DNA from: Ideonella sp.
GTDB lineage: Bacteria > Pseudomonadota > Gammaproteobacteria > Burkholderiales > Burkholderiaceae_C
DNA: 64,000 nucleotides
Reading direction: 5' to 3'
NCBI RefSeq assembly: GCF_016702655.1
Contig: NZ_JADJDO010000001.1
Location: 1 to 64,000 of the forward strand
This document shows, piece by piece, positions 25,277 through 33,758 of this stretch. Position numbers and translations under genes: made by a program. The notes below the pieces were generated by a model. The model searched no databases, was not told where the DNA came from, and saw only the letters and a program-made list of their open reading frames with translations. Numbering within the stretch: position 1 is the first letter of the stretch; each line of letters begins with the position of its first letter.

Positions 25277-26566
25277 TCAGGATTCGCTGCCTTCCCACCC
25301 GATGTCGCCGCAGACGACGCGCAACTCGTCGGGGCCGGCGCAAAACGCGACCGACACCGTCACGCACAGGTGCGCGCCGTGCAGCGTGCGATAGGGCCGC
25401 GTGACCTGGACCTCGCCGACGCTTTCCATTGCGCGCCGGAAGTAGGGCCGACGGCCCCACTGCGCGCCCTCGGTCTCGCGCATCGGCGCAAACGACGGCG
25501 GTTCGCGCGCGAGGCGCTGCTCGGCCCAGGCGTTGTCGCCGATCTGGCGCCCATCGCGGTCGATCAGGTAGCTGACCTCGGCCTGCGGCAAGCGCAGGAA
25601 GGCCCGGGTCGCATCGGCGAGCAGATCGCCGTCGACCAACCGCAGCGACGCGAACGCGATCGCGTCGACATAGGGGCGGATGCGCTGCTGGTACCCCTGC
25701 TGGCGGCGCGCGCGGCGGTCTTCGTACGCACCCCACAGATCGCGCAGCGCCTGCGGCGTCTCGGTGTGCGCCGCCAGGTCGGTCGCGGGCGCACCGAACC
25801 ACTCGCCCTGCACCAGATCGGCGTTGGCATCGAGCGCGACAAAGGCTTCGGCCTCGGTCTGCACGCCCTCCATCAGCACCAGCGCGCCGCAGTGATGCAG
25901 CAGCGTGACCATCTGCGCCACGACACGCTGCGCCTGCGGCTCGATCGCGGCGCGCCGCACGAGGCCGCGGTCGAGCTTGACGATCTCGGGCTTCAGGCGC
26001 CAGACGCGGTCGAAGTTGGAATGCCCGGCGCCGAAGTCGTCGAGCGCGATCAGGCAGCCGTCATGGCGCGCGCCGCGCAGGCCGCCGTCGAAGTCGGCGC
26101 CCTCGGGCACGGCGTCTTCGACCACCTCGAGCACGAACTGATGGCCCGGCAGGCCCGAGCGTTCGAGCAGACGGCGCTGGAACCCGTCCTGGATGAGCGT
26201 CGCGATGGCAACGAACACCTGCGGCTGGATGTTCAGGAACAGCCAGTGCGCCGACGGCGCGTGCTCGGCGAAGTTCAGTGCATGGATCAGGCGCGCCGCG
26301 CGATCGGCACGCAGCATGTCGGCAAAGCTGCCGTCGCCGCGCAGCGCAGTGCGGGCCGCGACCGGTCGCCCGGCGCCATCCCGAGCGCGCAGCAGGGCCT
26401 CGTGACCGACCGCGCGGCCGTGGGCGAGGCTGTACACGGGCTGGAAGGCGCTGCTCAGGTGCACGTCGTCCAGTCGAGCGCCCCAGCGCCCGCGACTGTC
26501 GCGGGCGAGGCTGGCGTTCAGGCGCTCGAAGTTCGCCCCGGCAAGCGCCGCCGCGACAGCATCCAT
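25277..26566 (-). CDS. EAL-domain c-di-GMP phosphodiesterase with C-terminal sensor (YkuI-like)
   Basis: About 429 residues. The EAL domain comes first: SSAFQPVYSLA, GHEALLRARD (the EAL signature), LNIQPQ, VLEVVED, ALDDFGAG, KLDRGL and EGVQTEAE. The Asn, Glu, Asp-Asp, Lys and Glu positions needed for metal binding and catalysis are all present, so it is probably active. A C-terminal domain of about 150 residues with SYLIDRDGRQIGDNAWAEQR resembles the Cache/PAS-like YkuI_C sensor. No membrane helix. The start is uncertain: the ATG at 26566 is used, and a longer frame reaches 26665. Confidence 0.85.
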   Translation of the reverse strand: MDAVAAALAGANFERLNASLARDSRGRWGARLDDVHLSSAFQPVYSLAHGRAVGHEALLRARDGAGRPVAARTALRGDGSFADMLRADRAARLIHALNFAEHAPSAHWLFLNIQPQVFVAIATLIQDGFQRRLLERSGLPGHQFVLEVVEDAVPEGADFDGGLRGARHDGCLIALDDFGAGHSNFDRVWRLKPEIVKLDRGLVRRAAIEPQAQRVVAQMVTLLHHCGALVLMEGVQTEAEAFVALDANADLVQGEWFGAPATDLAAHTETPQALRDLWGAYEDRRARRQQGYQQRIRPYVDAIAFASLRLVDGDLLADATRAFLRLPQAEVSYLIDRDGRQIGDNAWAEQRLAREPPSFAPMRETEGAQWGRRPYFRRAMESVGEVQVTRPYRTLHGAHLCVTVSVAFCAGPDELRVVCGDIGWEGSES

Positions 26567-26684
26567 CAGCGCAGCGCCGGCCGCGCACGACAGCAGAACG
26601 GCTTCACAGGCGGGCCAAGTCCGAGTTGCGAGGCTTTCATTACACTGCCGCGCGCCCTGGCGCACAAGCGGGTCATGCTGCCAG

Positions 26685-27701
26685 CTACAGCAGCACCGGC
26701 TCGGGCTCGAGACGGATGCCGAAGCGCCCGTACACGCTCTCCTGGATCGCGCGCGCCAGCGTCACGACTTCGGCGCCGATCGCGCCGCCGCGGTTGACGA
26801 GCACCAGCGCCTGGCCCTCGTAGACGCCGGCGCGGCCGACGCTCTTGCCTTTCCACCCGCAGGCGTCGATGAGCCAACCGGCGGCGAGCTTGACGCTCCC
26901 ATCGGGCAGCGGATAGTGCACCACCGACGGGTCGCGGCCGATGATGTCCCGGCACTGGACCTCGGTCACGACCGGGTTCTTGAAAAAGCTGCCCGCGTTG
27001 CCGATCTGTTGCGGGTCCGGCAGCTTGGCGCGCCGGATCGCGCACACCCAGTCGAAGATCGTCTGCGCGTCGGGCCGGGCGTTGCCGGTCTCGGCGCACC
27101 TGCGCTCGAGGTCGGCGTAACCGAGCACGGGCCGCCAGGGCCGCGGCAGGCGCAGGCGCACGCGCGTGATCACGCTCTTGCCGGCCAGCGCCTGCTTGAA
27201 GACACTGTCGCGGTAGCCGAAATGGCACTGCTCGCGATCGAGCGCGACGCTGCGCCCGGTCATCAGGTCGACCGCGCAGAGCGACTCGAAACGCTGCTGC
27301 AACTCGACCCCGTAGGCGCCGATGTTCTGTACCGGCGCTGCGCCCACCGTGCCGGGGATCAACGCCAGGTTCTCGAGCCCCGGCCAGCCTTGGCCTAGCG
27401 TCCAGGCGACGAGTTCGTGCCACGATTCGCCGGCGCCGGCCTCGACGATGAACGCGTCGTCGCGTGTCTCGACGAGGCGCATCCCGCGCAGTTCGACCTT
27501 GACGACGAGCGCCTGCACGTCGCGCGTGAGCACGATGTTGCTGCCGCCGCCGAGGATGAACTTGGGCGCCCGGCCGAGCTCGGGGTGGTCGACGACTGCG
27601 CGCACGTCGGCCTCGCTACGCACACGCACCAGCCGCCGCGCCTGTGCCGGCAGGCCGAAGGTGTTGAACTCGCGCAGGCTGACGCCCCGTTCGATGTGCA
27701 T
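26685..27701 (-). CDS. murB: UDP-N-acetylenolpyruvoylglucosamine reductase
   Basis: A 338-residue FAD enzyme that completes UDP-MurNAc synthesis for peptidoglycan. It has NTFGLPAQARR at the start, the FAD-binding LGGGSNIVLT and the LIPGTVGAAPVQNIGAYG loop, the catalytic serine region NAGSFFKNPVV, and the terminal glutamate region (LEPEPVLL), as in type I MurB. A copy of the dispersed palindromic repeat stands directly upstream of its ATG. Confidence 0.95.
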   Translation of the reverse strand: MHIERGVSLREFNTFGLPAQARRLVRVRSEADVRAVVDHPELGRAPKFILGGGSNIVLTRDVQALVVKVELRGMRLVETRDDAFIVEAGAGESWHELVAWTLGQGWPGLENLALIPGTVGAAPVQNIGAYGVELQQRFESLCAVDLMTGRSVALDREQCHFGYRDSVFKQALAGKSVITRVRLRLPRPWRPVLGYADLERRCAETGNARPDAQTIFDWVCAIRRAKLPDPQQIGNAGSFFKNPVVTEVQCRDIIGRDPSVVHYPLPDGSVKLAAGWLIDACGWKGKSVGRAGVYEGQALVLVNRGGAIGAEVVTLARAIQESVYGRFGIRLEPEPVLL

Positions 27702-27708
27702 GTCAGCG

Positions 27709-27780
27709 GCGCCCGGCCGCCCGAAGCCGCTGACCGCCCCCCCGGGGGGCAGCGAGCGCGAGCGAGCGTGGGGGCTTCAT
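27709..27780 (-). repeat. Dispersed palindromic intergenic repeat, copy upstream of murB
   Basis: On the minus strand it runs from GAAGCCCCCACGCTCGCTCG through CGCTGCCCCCCGGGGGG to GCGGCTTCGGGCGGCCGGGC. It has the same plan as the copies after yajQ and rsgA but with Gs and Cs exchanged in the arms. It lies 7 nt before the murB start, so it is in the murB leader. Confidence 0.7.
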
Positions 27781-27872
27781 GCCTCGATTGTGTCCGACCC
27801 GCAGGTCGCCGATCGGCGCCGGCCGGCGTTAGCATGCGCACTGCAACCTGCCCCTTTCGCCCACTGCCAGCC

Positions 27873-28361
27873 ATGCCCAGCTTCGACGCCGTCATCGACC
27901 CCAATCTCGTGGAGCTGCGCAATGCCGTCGAGCAGAGCAACCGGGAGATCGGCACCCGCTTCGACTTCAAGGGCTCGACGGCCCGCATCGATCTCGACGC
28001 CGAGGAGATCACGTTGTTCGCCGACAGCGAGTTCCAGATCGGCCAGGTGACCGACATCCTGCGCATCAAGCTCGCCAAGCGCGGCGTGGACCTGCGTTAC
28101 CTCGACACGAGCGCGAAGGTCGAGAAGATCGGCGGCGACAAGGTGCGCCAGAGCGTGGCCGTGAAGAGCGGCATCCCGAGCGACGTGGCCAAGAAGATGC
28201 AGACCCTGGTCAAGCAGAGCAAGCTCAAGGTCCAGGCCGCGATCCAGGGCGACAGCGTGCGCGTGAGCGGGCCCAAGCGCGACGACCTGCAGGCCGCGAT
28301 CGCGCTGCTGCGCAAGGAACTCGACGATGTGCCGCTCACGTTCGACAACTTCCGCGACTGA
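27873..28361 (+). CDS. yajQ: YajQ family nucleotide-binding protein
   Basis: A 162-residue protein matching YajQ from end to end: MPSFDAVIDPNLVELRNAV, TRFDFKGSTARIDLD, then KVRQSVAVKSGI and VRVSGPKRDDLQ. Two similar half-folds bind nucleotides. Related proteins bind c-di-GMP and act as effectors, which would fit the cyclase and EAL genes nearby, but this is inference. It is divergent from murB. Confidence 0.94.
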   Translation: MPSFDAVIDPNLVELRNAVEQSNREIGTRFDFKGSTARIDLDAEEITLFADSEFQIGQVTDILRIKLAKRGVDLRYLDTSAKVEKIGGDKVRQSVAVKSGIPSDVAKKMQTLVKQSKLKVQAAIQGDSVRVSGPKRDDLQAAIALLRKELDDVPLTFDNFRD

Positions 28362-28363
28362 AA

Positions 28364-28432
28364 TGACGACCCCAAGCTCACTGCGTTCGCTGCCCCCGAG
28401 GGGCGCTCAGTCGGCTTGGGGCGGCCCGGCGC
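28364..28432 (+). repeat. Dispersed palindromic intergenic repeat, copy after yajQ
   Basis: It starts 2 nt after the yajQ stop with TGACGACCCCAAGCTC. It continues ACTGCGTTCGCTGCCCCCG and ends CGGCTTGGGGCGGCCCGGC. The CCCCAAGC and GCTTGGGG arms are perfectly complementary and could form a transcript hairpin. Best-preserved copy in the window. Confidence 0.85.
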
Positions 28433-28444
28433 TCGACTGACGCC

Positions 28445-29578
28445 ATGGCCGCACGCTTTCGGGTCGCACTGCATGGGTTCAGCGACTTCGAGCGCACGGC
28501 GCTCAGCTTTTGCCTGAAGCATGCCGGCGAGCGGGTGCCGGCCTATGTTCAGGTCGAGCGCATCGCCGATTGCGACTTCATCGTCGCCGATGCAAGCCAC
28601 CCGATGATCGACGGCAGCATCGTGCGCGGCGAGCGCCTGCGCGACACCTTGTTCGTCGGCGACAAGCCTCCGCCCCGCGCGGTCGGGCACGTGGCGCGCC
28701 CGCTCGACCCGGAGCGCATCCTGCGCGCACTCGACCACATGGTGTTGCAGCGCCTCGCGCCGCGTCGCCCCGCCGAGGCACCCGACGTGGTGCTGCCGAT
28801 GGCGGCGCCGGAACTGAGCTTTCCGCTGCTCGACCCGCGCGACATCGTCGAGGAAACGACGCCCGCCGCCTTCCAGCACGAGCCGCTCGACATCCCGCTC
28901 AAGGACGCTCGCGAGCTCGATGCTGCCGCGGCGGCGGCGCAAGACTCCACGAGCCCTGCGCCGCCCACCCCATTGCCGGCCGATGAACTGGCACCGGTGC
29001 GAGCCGCAGCGCCGCAACGGCCGGCACCGGTTCGGCCCCGGGCGCCCGCGGAGTCAGCCGCCGGACCGGCCCCGATGACCGAGGACGAACGGCGCGCGGC
29101 CAAGGCCGCCGCGCGCCGCAAGTCGCGCGCGGCGCGTCTGGCGCAGGCGCGAAAGGAGGGCAAGGTGCTCGAAGACGTGCTGCTGCTCGACGGCAACAGC
29201 GCCCCCGACCCGATCGCCGCGCTGCTCGAGGCCTTCGGCTTCTGCGTCCAGCGCATGACCGACGTCGACGCCGCGATGGGCGTGCTCGAAAGCACGCCGC
29301 TGGCTGCCGCCTTCCTCGACCTCACCGTCGTCGACGAGGACGGCATCGACGGCATAGCGCTGTGCCAGATGATCAAGCAGGGCCGCATGGCGCTGGCGGG
29401 CGATGTCCCGCCGGTGATGCTGATCGCCCGGCGCAAGGTCGCAAGCGAGAGCGTGCGCGCCAAGCTTGCCGGCTGCGACGCCTACCTCGCCCAACCGGTC
29501 AAGCGCGGCGACGTGGCGCGCGTGCTCGAGGCCTGCGACGTGGCGTTTCCGGCCGATCAGCGCCGCAGCCCGCGCTGA
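28445..29578 (+). CDS. Degenerate receiver-domain protein
   Basis: A 377-residue protein. The N-terminal portion (1-95) looks like a divergent alpha/beta signalling fold. A Pro/Ala-rich linker and a very basic helix (AAKAAARRKSRAARLAQARK) follow, and the C-terminus (about 245-365) is receiver-like. The putative phospho-site is in AAFLDLTVVDEDG. The normally conserved Lys-Pro is changed (LAQPVK), and the initial acidic pair is reduced (LLLDGNSAPD). Phosphorylation-driven switching is therefore doubtful. No kinase is adjacent. The start is 12 nt after the repeat following yajQ. Confidence 0.65.
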   Translation: MAARFRVALHGFSDFERTALSFCLKHAGERVPAYVQVERIADCDFIVADASHPMIDGSIVRGERLRDTLFVGDKPPPRAVGHVARPLDPERILRALDHMVLQRLAPRRPAEAPDVVLPMAAPELSFPLLDPRDIVEETTPAAFQHEPLDIPLKDARELDAAAAAAQDSTSPAPPTPLPADELAPVRAAAPQRPAPVRPRAPAESAAGPAPMTEDERRAAKAAARRKSRAARLAQARKEGKVLEDVLLLDGNSAPDPIAALLEAFGFCVQRMTDVDAAMGVLESTPLAAAFLDLTVVDEDGIDGIALCQMIKQGRMALAGDVPPVMLIARRKVASESVRAKLAGCDAYLAQPVKRGDVARVLEACDVAFPADQRRSPR

Positions 29579-29696
29579 CGCCGCCCGGCCCGGGCTGTCC
29601 CTGCCGCGACAAGCCGAATGGCACGATCGTGCTAAAACCTGGGCGCCGTGCCCGGACTCGACCCGGGGCGGCGCGCCCGCAAAGGAACCGCAGACG

Positions 29697-30878
29697 ATGG
29701 ACCTGAACTTCACCCCCGACGAGCAGGCGTTTCGCGCCGAGATCCGCGCCTGGGTCGCGGCCAACCTGCCCCAGGAGATCAGCCACAAGGTGCACAACGC
29801 GCTGCGCCTGACCAAGGCCGACCTGCAGGGCTGGGCGCGCATCCTGGGCAAGAAGGGCTGGCATGGTTTTGCCTGGCCGAAGCAGTTCGGCGGCCCGGGC
29901 TGGAACTCGACCCAGCGCCACCTGTTCGAGGAGGAATGCGCCCTCGCCGGCGCGCCGCGCATCGTCCCCTTCGGTCCGGTGATGGTGGCGCCGGTGATCA
30001 TGGCCTTCGGCACGCCCGAGCAGCAGCAGCGCTTCCTGCCCGGCATCATGAGCGGCGAGGTGTGGTGGAGCCAGGGCTACAGCGAACCCGGCTCGGGATC
30101 GGACCTGGCGTCGGTCAAGACGCGCGCGGTGCGCCAGGGCGACAAGTACATCGTCAACGGCCAGAAGACCTGGACCACGCTGGGCCAGTACGGCGACTGG
30201 ATCTTCTGCCTCGTGCGCACCAGCACCGAAGGCAAGCCCCAGACCGGCATCAGCTTCCTGCTGATCGACATGAAGAGCCCCGGCGTCACGGTGCGGCCGA
30301 TCGTGCTGCTCGACGGCGAGCCCGAGGTCAACGAGGTCTTCTTCGACAACGTCGAGGTGCCTGCCGACCAGTTGATCGGCGAAGAGAACAAGGGCTGGAG
30401 CTACGCCAAGTACCTGCTCGCGCACGAGCGCACGGGGATTGCCGACGTCAACCGTTCCAAGCGCGAGCTCGAGCGCCTGAAGCGCATCGCGAAGGCCGAG
30501 GGCGTCTACGACGATCCACGCCTGCGCGACCAGATCGCGCTGCTCGAAGTCGACATCGTCGCCCTGGAGATGATGGTGCTGCGCGTGCTCGCGGCCGAGA
30601 AGAGCGGCAAGCAGCCCCTGGAAATCGCGGGCCTGCTCAAGATCCGCGGTAGCGAGATCCAGCAGCGCTACGCCGAGCTGATGATGCTCGCCGCAGGCTC
30701 GTTCGCGATCCCCTTCATCCACGACGCGATGGAGGCGGGCTGGCAGGGCGACCATGTCGGCGCGGCGTACTGCGCGCCGCTCGCCGGGAGCTACTTCAAC
30801 ATGCGCAAGACGACGATCTACGGCGGCAGCAACGAGGTCCAGCGCAACATCATCGCCCAGTCGCTGCTGGGCGTCTGA
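29697..30878 (+). CDS. Acyl-CoA dehydrogenase, large subunit of a PimC/PimD-like pair
   Basis: A 393-residue flavoprotein. It has MDLNFTPDEQAFRAEIRAWV, the flavin and substrate region WWSQGYSEPGSGSDLASVKT, and the C-terminal IYGGSNEVQRNIIAQ. The SHKVHNALRLTKADLQGWAR and GWHGFAWPKQFGGPGW stretches match the large subunit of pimeloyl-CoA-type heteromeric dehydrogenases. AAGGAA precedes the ATG at 29697. The smaller partner gene starts 16 nt downstream, so the two probably form one enzyme. Confidence 0.85.
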   Translation: MDLNFTPDEQAFRAEIRAWVAANLPQEISHKVHNALRLTKADLQGWARILGKKGWHGFAWPKQFGGPGWNSTQRHLFEEECALAGAPRIVPFGPVMVAPVIMAFGTPEQQQRFLPGIMSGEVWWSQGYSEPGSGSDLASVKTRAVRQGDKYIVNGQKTWTTLGQYGDWIFCLVRTSTEGKPQTGISFLLIDMKSPGVTVRPIVLLDGEPEVNEVFFDNVEVPADQLIGEENKGWSYAKYLLAHERTGIADVNRSKRELERLKRIAKAEGVYDDPRLRDQIALLEVDIVALEMMVLRVLAAEKSGKQPLEIAGLLKIRGSEIQQRYAELMMLAAGSFAIPFIHDAMEAGWQGDHVGAAYCAPLAGSYFNMRKTTIYGGSNEVQRNIIAQSLLGV

Positions 30879-30894
30879 ACGGAGCAAACACAGC

Positions 30895-32034
30895 ATGGAT
30901 TTCGATTTCACCGAAGACCAGCAATCGCTGCGCGACGCCGTCGCGCGCTGGGTCGAGAAGGGCTACGGCTTCGAGCGCCGCGCCGGCATCGTCAAGGCGG
31001 GCGGCTTCTCGCGCGAGGCCTGGACCGGGATCGCCGAGCTCGGCCTGACCGGCCTGGCGCTGCCCGAATCGCACGGCGGCATGGGCATGGGCGCGATCGA
31101 GGCGATGGTGGTGATGGAAGAGCTCGGCCGCGGCTTGGTGCTCGAGCCCTATGCCGCGGTCGCCCTCGTCGCTGCGCCGCTGCTCGCGGTGAGCGGCGCG
31201 CCGCAAGCCGTGGGTTGGGCGCAGGGCATCGCCGACGGCAGCAAGCTCGTCGTGCTCGCGCACCAGGAGCGCAGTGCGCGCTACCGTCTCGCGCATTGCC
31301 AGACGAGCGCCGTGAGCGACGGCAGCGGCGGCTGGCGCGTCAGCGGCGCCAAGAGCATCGTGCCGGCCGGCGCGCACGCCGATGCATTCATCGTGCCGGC
31401 ACGCGTGTCGGGCGCGGTGGACGACCCAGAAGGCATCGCCCTCTTCCTCGTCGAACGTGGCGCTGCGGCAAGCGTGCGCGGCTACCCGACGCAGGACGGC
31501 GCCTGCGCCGCCGAGCTCGCCTTCGACGGCGCCGCGGCGGTCGAGCTCGTCCCCGCGGGAGAAGGCCATGCGGCGCTCGAGGCTGCCATCGACCGCGGGA
31601 TCGCCGCGCTGGCCGCCGAGGCCGTCGGCGCGATGGACCGCCTGGTCGCGATGACGATCGACTACATGAACACGCGCAAGCAGTTCGGCGTCGCGATCGG
31701 CACTTTCCAGGCGCTGCGCCACCGCATTGCCGACGTCAAGATGCAGCTCGAGCTCGCGCGCTCGATGAGCTACTACGCGACCTTGAAGCTCGCCGAAGCG
31801 CCCGCGCAGCGCCGGCGCGCGCTGTCGCAGGCCAAGGTGCAGCTCGGCAACTCGATGCGCATCGTCGGCCAGCAATGCGTGCAACTGCACGGCGGCATCG
31901 GCGTCACCGACGAATACGCCGGCAGCCACTATTTCAAACGCCTGACGGTCATGGAACTCAGCTTCGGCGACACCCTGCATCACCTGGGCGAGGTCAGCGC
32001 GCGGATGCAGGATTCGGCAGGGGTGTTTGCCTGA
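30895..32034 (+). CDS. Acyl-CoA dehydrogenase, small subunit of the same pair
   Basis: A 379-residue acyl-CoA dehydrogenase family protein. The N-terminus is MDFDFTEDQQSLRDAVARWV, the FAD-binding C-terminal domain contains YMNTRKQFGVAIGTFQALRH, and QLHGGIGVTDEY closes the flavin site. The middle beta-domain is divergent from typical members (LVVLAHQERSARYR), as in PimD-like small subunits that depend on a partner. It directly follows the large subunit. The substrate is probably a medium-chain, dicarboxylic or aromatic acyl-CoA, which is not resolvable from sequence. Confidence 0.85.
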   Translation: MDFDFTEDQQSLRDAVARWVEKGYGFERRAGIVKAGGFSREAWTGIAELGLTGLALPESHGGMGMGAIEAMVVMEELGRGLVLEPYAAVALVAAPLLAVSGAPQAVGWAQGIADGSKLVVLAHQERSARYRLAHCQTSAVSDGSGGWRVSGAKSIVPAGAHADAFIVPARVSGAVDDPEGIALFLVERGAAASVRGYPTQDGACAAELAFDGAAAVELVPAGEGHAALEAAIDRGIAALAAEAVGAMDRLVAMTIDYMNTRKQFGVAIGTFQALRHRIADVKMQLELARSMSYYATLKLAEAPAQRRRALSQAKVQLGNSMRIVGQQCVQLHGGIGVTDEYAGSHYFKRLTVMELSFGDTLHHLGEVSARMQDSAGVFA

Positions 32035-32086
32035 GCCTGCGGCAACGCCGCAGCTTGGCTTGCCGCCCCCGCCGGGGGCCGGGCGC

Positions 32087-32443
32087 CTACTGGCGAGCGG
32101 GAGCGGCGACACCGTCGCCCGCCCTGGACGCCTTGGGCGGCACGGCGCCCTTCTTGTCGGGCACCGCTGCCGTGCCGGGCGTATAGGCCGCGTCGTTCAC
32201 GGTCAGGCCGGCCTTGGAGTAGCGCGCCGCGTTGCCCGGACCGACGCCGCTGACCCGCTCGACGAAGTCGTTCCAGTCCTTGAAGGTGCCGGCCTTGCGC
32301 GCGTCGAGAATCTTGCCCGACAGTCCGGACCCGATGCCCTTGACGGTCTCGAGTTCGGCCTGGCTGGCCTTGTTGGCTTCGACGGCGGCCTGCGCGGCAA
32401 AGGCGAAGGCGGCGAGCGTGATGGCGGTGAGCATGCGCAACAT
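32087..32443 (-). CDS. Exported helix-hairpin-helix (ComEA-like) protein
   Basis: A 118-residue protein. It has a signal peptide (LTAITLAAFAFAAQAAVEAN) and then a ComEA-type HhH pair: NKASQAELETVKGIGSGLSG and WNDFVERVSGVGPGNAARYS. A Lys/Ala-rich tail follows. ComEA-like proteins bind incoming DNA in the periplasm, and many Burkholderiales carry several short ComEA-like proteins whose role in uptake is untested. AAGGAGA lies before the ATG. The gene is convergent with the acyl-CoA dehydrogenase gene. Confidence 0.82.
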   Translation of the reverse strand: MLRMLTAITLAAFAFAAQAAVEANKASQAELETVKGIGSGLSGKILDARKAGTFKDWNDFVERVSGVGPGNAARYSKAGLTVNDAAYTPGTAAVPDKKGAVPPKASRAGDGVAAPARQ

Positions 32444-32657
32444 GATGCAATCTCCTTGGGTTGAAGTCGGATGAAGTGAGGGAACCGGCTCGACAATGCA
32501 TCGAGCCGAACCGGATTCTGAGAATGCGTGCCGCCGCCGGGAATCCACCAGAGGGAGGTGTCGATGGGGGTGCCCCCTTTGGGGGAGACCAGCGCGTCCG
32601 CCCACCCGCGGCGCTGCATACTGCAGCCCCCGAACAGTCCCACGCCGAGCTCGGTTC

Positions 32658-33650
32658 ATGAACCCACCCCACGGCTCCATCACCGCAGTGGCCGGCATCA
32701 AGGCCGGCCATTTCACCGACGCCCGTCGCCCGACCGGTTGCACCGTCATCCTGACCGAGGCCGGCGCGGTGGCCGGCGTCGACGTGCGCGGCGCGGCGCC
32801 GGGGACGCGCGAGACCGACCTGCTGTCGCCGCTGAACGCGGTGCAGGAGGTGCACGCGATCCTGCTCGCCGGCGGCAGTGCGTTCGGCCTCGACGCCGCA
32901 AGCGGCGTGGTGCGCTGGCTCGCCGAGCGCGGCATCGGCGTCGCGGCCGGGCCGGCGCGGGTGCCGATCGTTCCGGCAGCGATCCTGTTCGACCTCTGGG
33001 TCGGCGACTGGCGCATCCATCCCGACGCCGCGAGCGGCTACGCGGCTTGCGCGGCCGCGAGCACCGACGCGCCGGCCGAGGGCTCGGTCGGCGCCGGCGC
33101 CGGCGCAACGGTGGGCAAGATGTTCGGCATCGAGCGCGCGATGAAGAGCGGCATCGGCAGCGCCTCGGTGCAGGTGGCCGGCTTCACGGTCGGTGCGATC
33201 GTCGCCGTCAACGCCTTCTACGATGTGATCGACCCGCGCAGCGGCGAGCCGCTGGCCGGCGTGCGCAGCGCCGACGGGCAGCACTTGCACGGCGCAATGG
33301 CAGCGCTGCTGCGCGGCGAACTGCCGACCGCGATCGTGGCCGGCACGTCGACGACGATCGGCGTCGTCGCCACCGACGCCGTGCTCGACAAGGCCCAGGC
33401 AACCAAGATCGCGCAGATGGCGCATGACGGTCTGGCACGCAGCATCAACCCGGTCCACACGATGGTCGACGGCGACACGCTCTTCGCCCTCGGCACCGGC
33501 GCCAGCGGTCGAAAGGCCGACGTGACGCTGCTCGGCGCGGTGGCCGCCGAAGTGATGGCGCGCGCCGTGCTGCGCGCCGTCACGCAGGCCGAGAGCCTGA
33601 GCGGGCCCGGGCTGCCGACCCTGCCTGCGGTGCGCGACCTGTTGCGCTGA
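32658..33650 (+). CDS. P1-family self-processing aminopeptidase (DmpA-like)
   Basis: A 330-residue N-terminal-nucleophile hydrolase of the DmpA/BapA superfamily. It has GIKAGHFTDARRPTGCTVI, RETDLLSPLNAVQEVHAI, the loop AEGSVGAGAGATVGKMFGIE and the expected cleavage-site region KSGIGSASVQV, where the Ser or Thr after the Gly becomes the nucleophile. It removes N-terminal D-residues, beta-alanyl groups or similar. It lies next to the pyrimidine locus, whose end product is beta-alanine, which is suggestive only. The short insert-like sequence upstream (32550-32650) has G/C runs. Confidence 0.82.
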   Translation: MNPPHGSITAVAGIKAGHFTDARRPTGCTVILTEAGAVAGVDVRGAAPGTRETDLLSPLNAVQEVHAILLAGGSAFGLDAASGVVRWLAERGIGVAAGPARVPIVPAAILFDLWVGDWRIHPDAASGYAACAAASTDAPAEGSVGAGAGATVGKMFGIERAMKSGIGSASVQVAGFTVGAIVAVNAFYDVIDPRSGEPLAGVRSADGQHLHGAMAALLRGELPTAIVAGTSTTIGVVATDAVLDKAQATKIAQMAHDGLARSINPVHTMVDGDTLFALGTGASGRKADVTLLGAVAAEVMARAVLRAVTQAESLSGPGLPTLPAVRDLLR

Positions 33651-33758
33651 ACGTGTGCGACGTGGCGCCATCGGGGCACGCCCGATAGACGCCGCCCGCA
33701 CAACTCGCCTAAAGTAGCCCGCTGCAGCGCCGCTGCGCTGCGTCGAGGAGTCAACCCC

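Noticed and set aside
32553..32650. G/C-run sequence before the P1 peptidase as another copy of the dispersed repeat
   Set aside because: It has GGGGG/CCCCC runs but lacks the CCCCAAGC arm and the CTGCGTTCGCTGC block. It may be another repeat family, but there is only one copy here.
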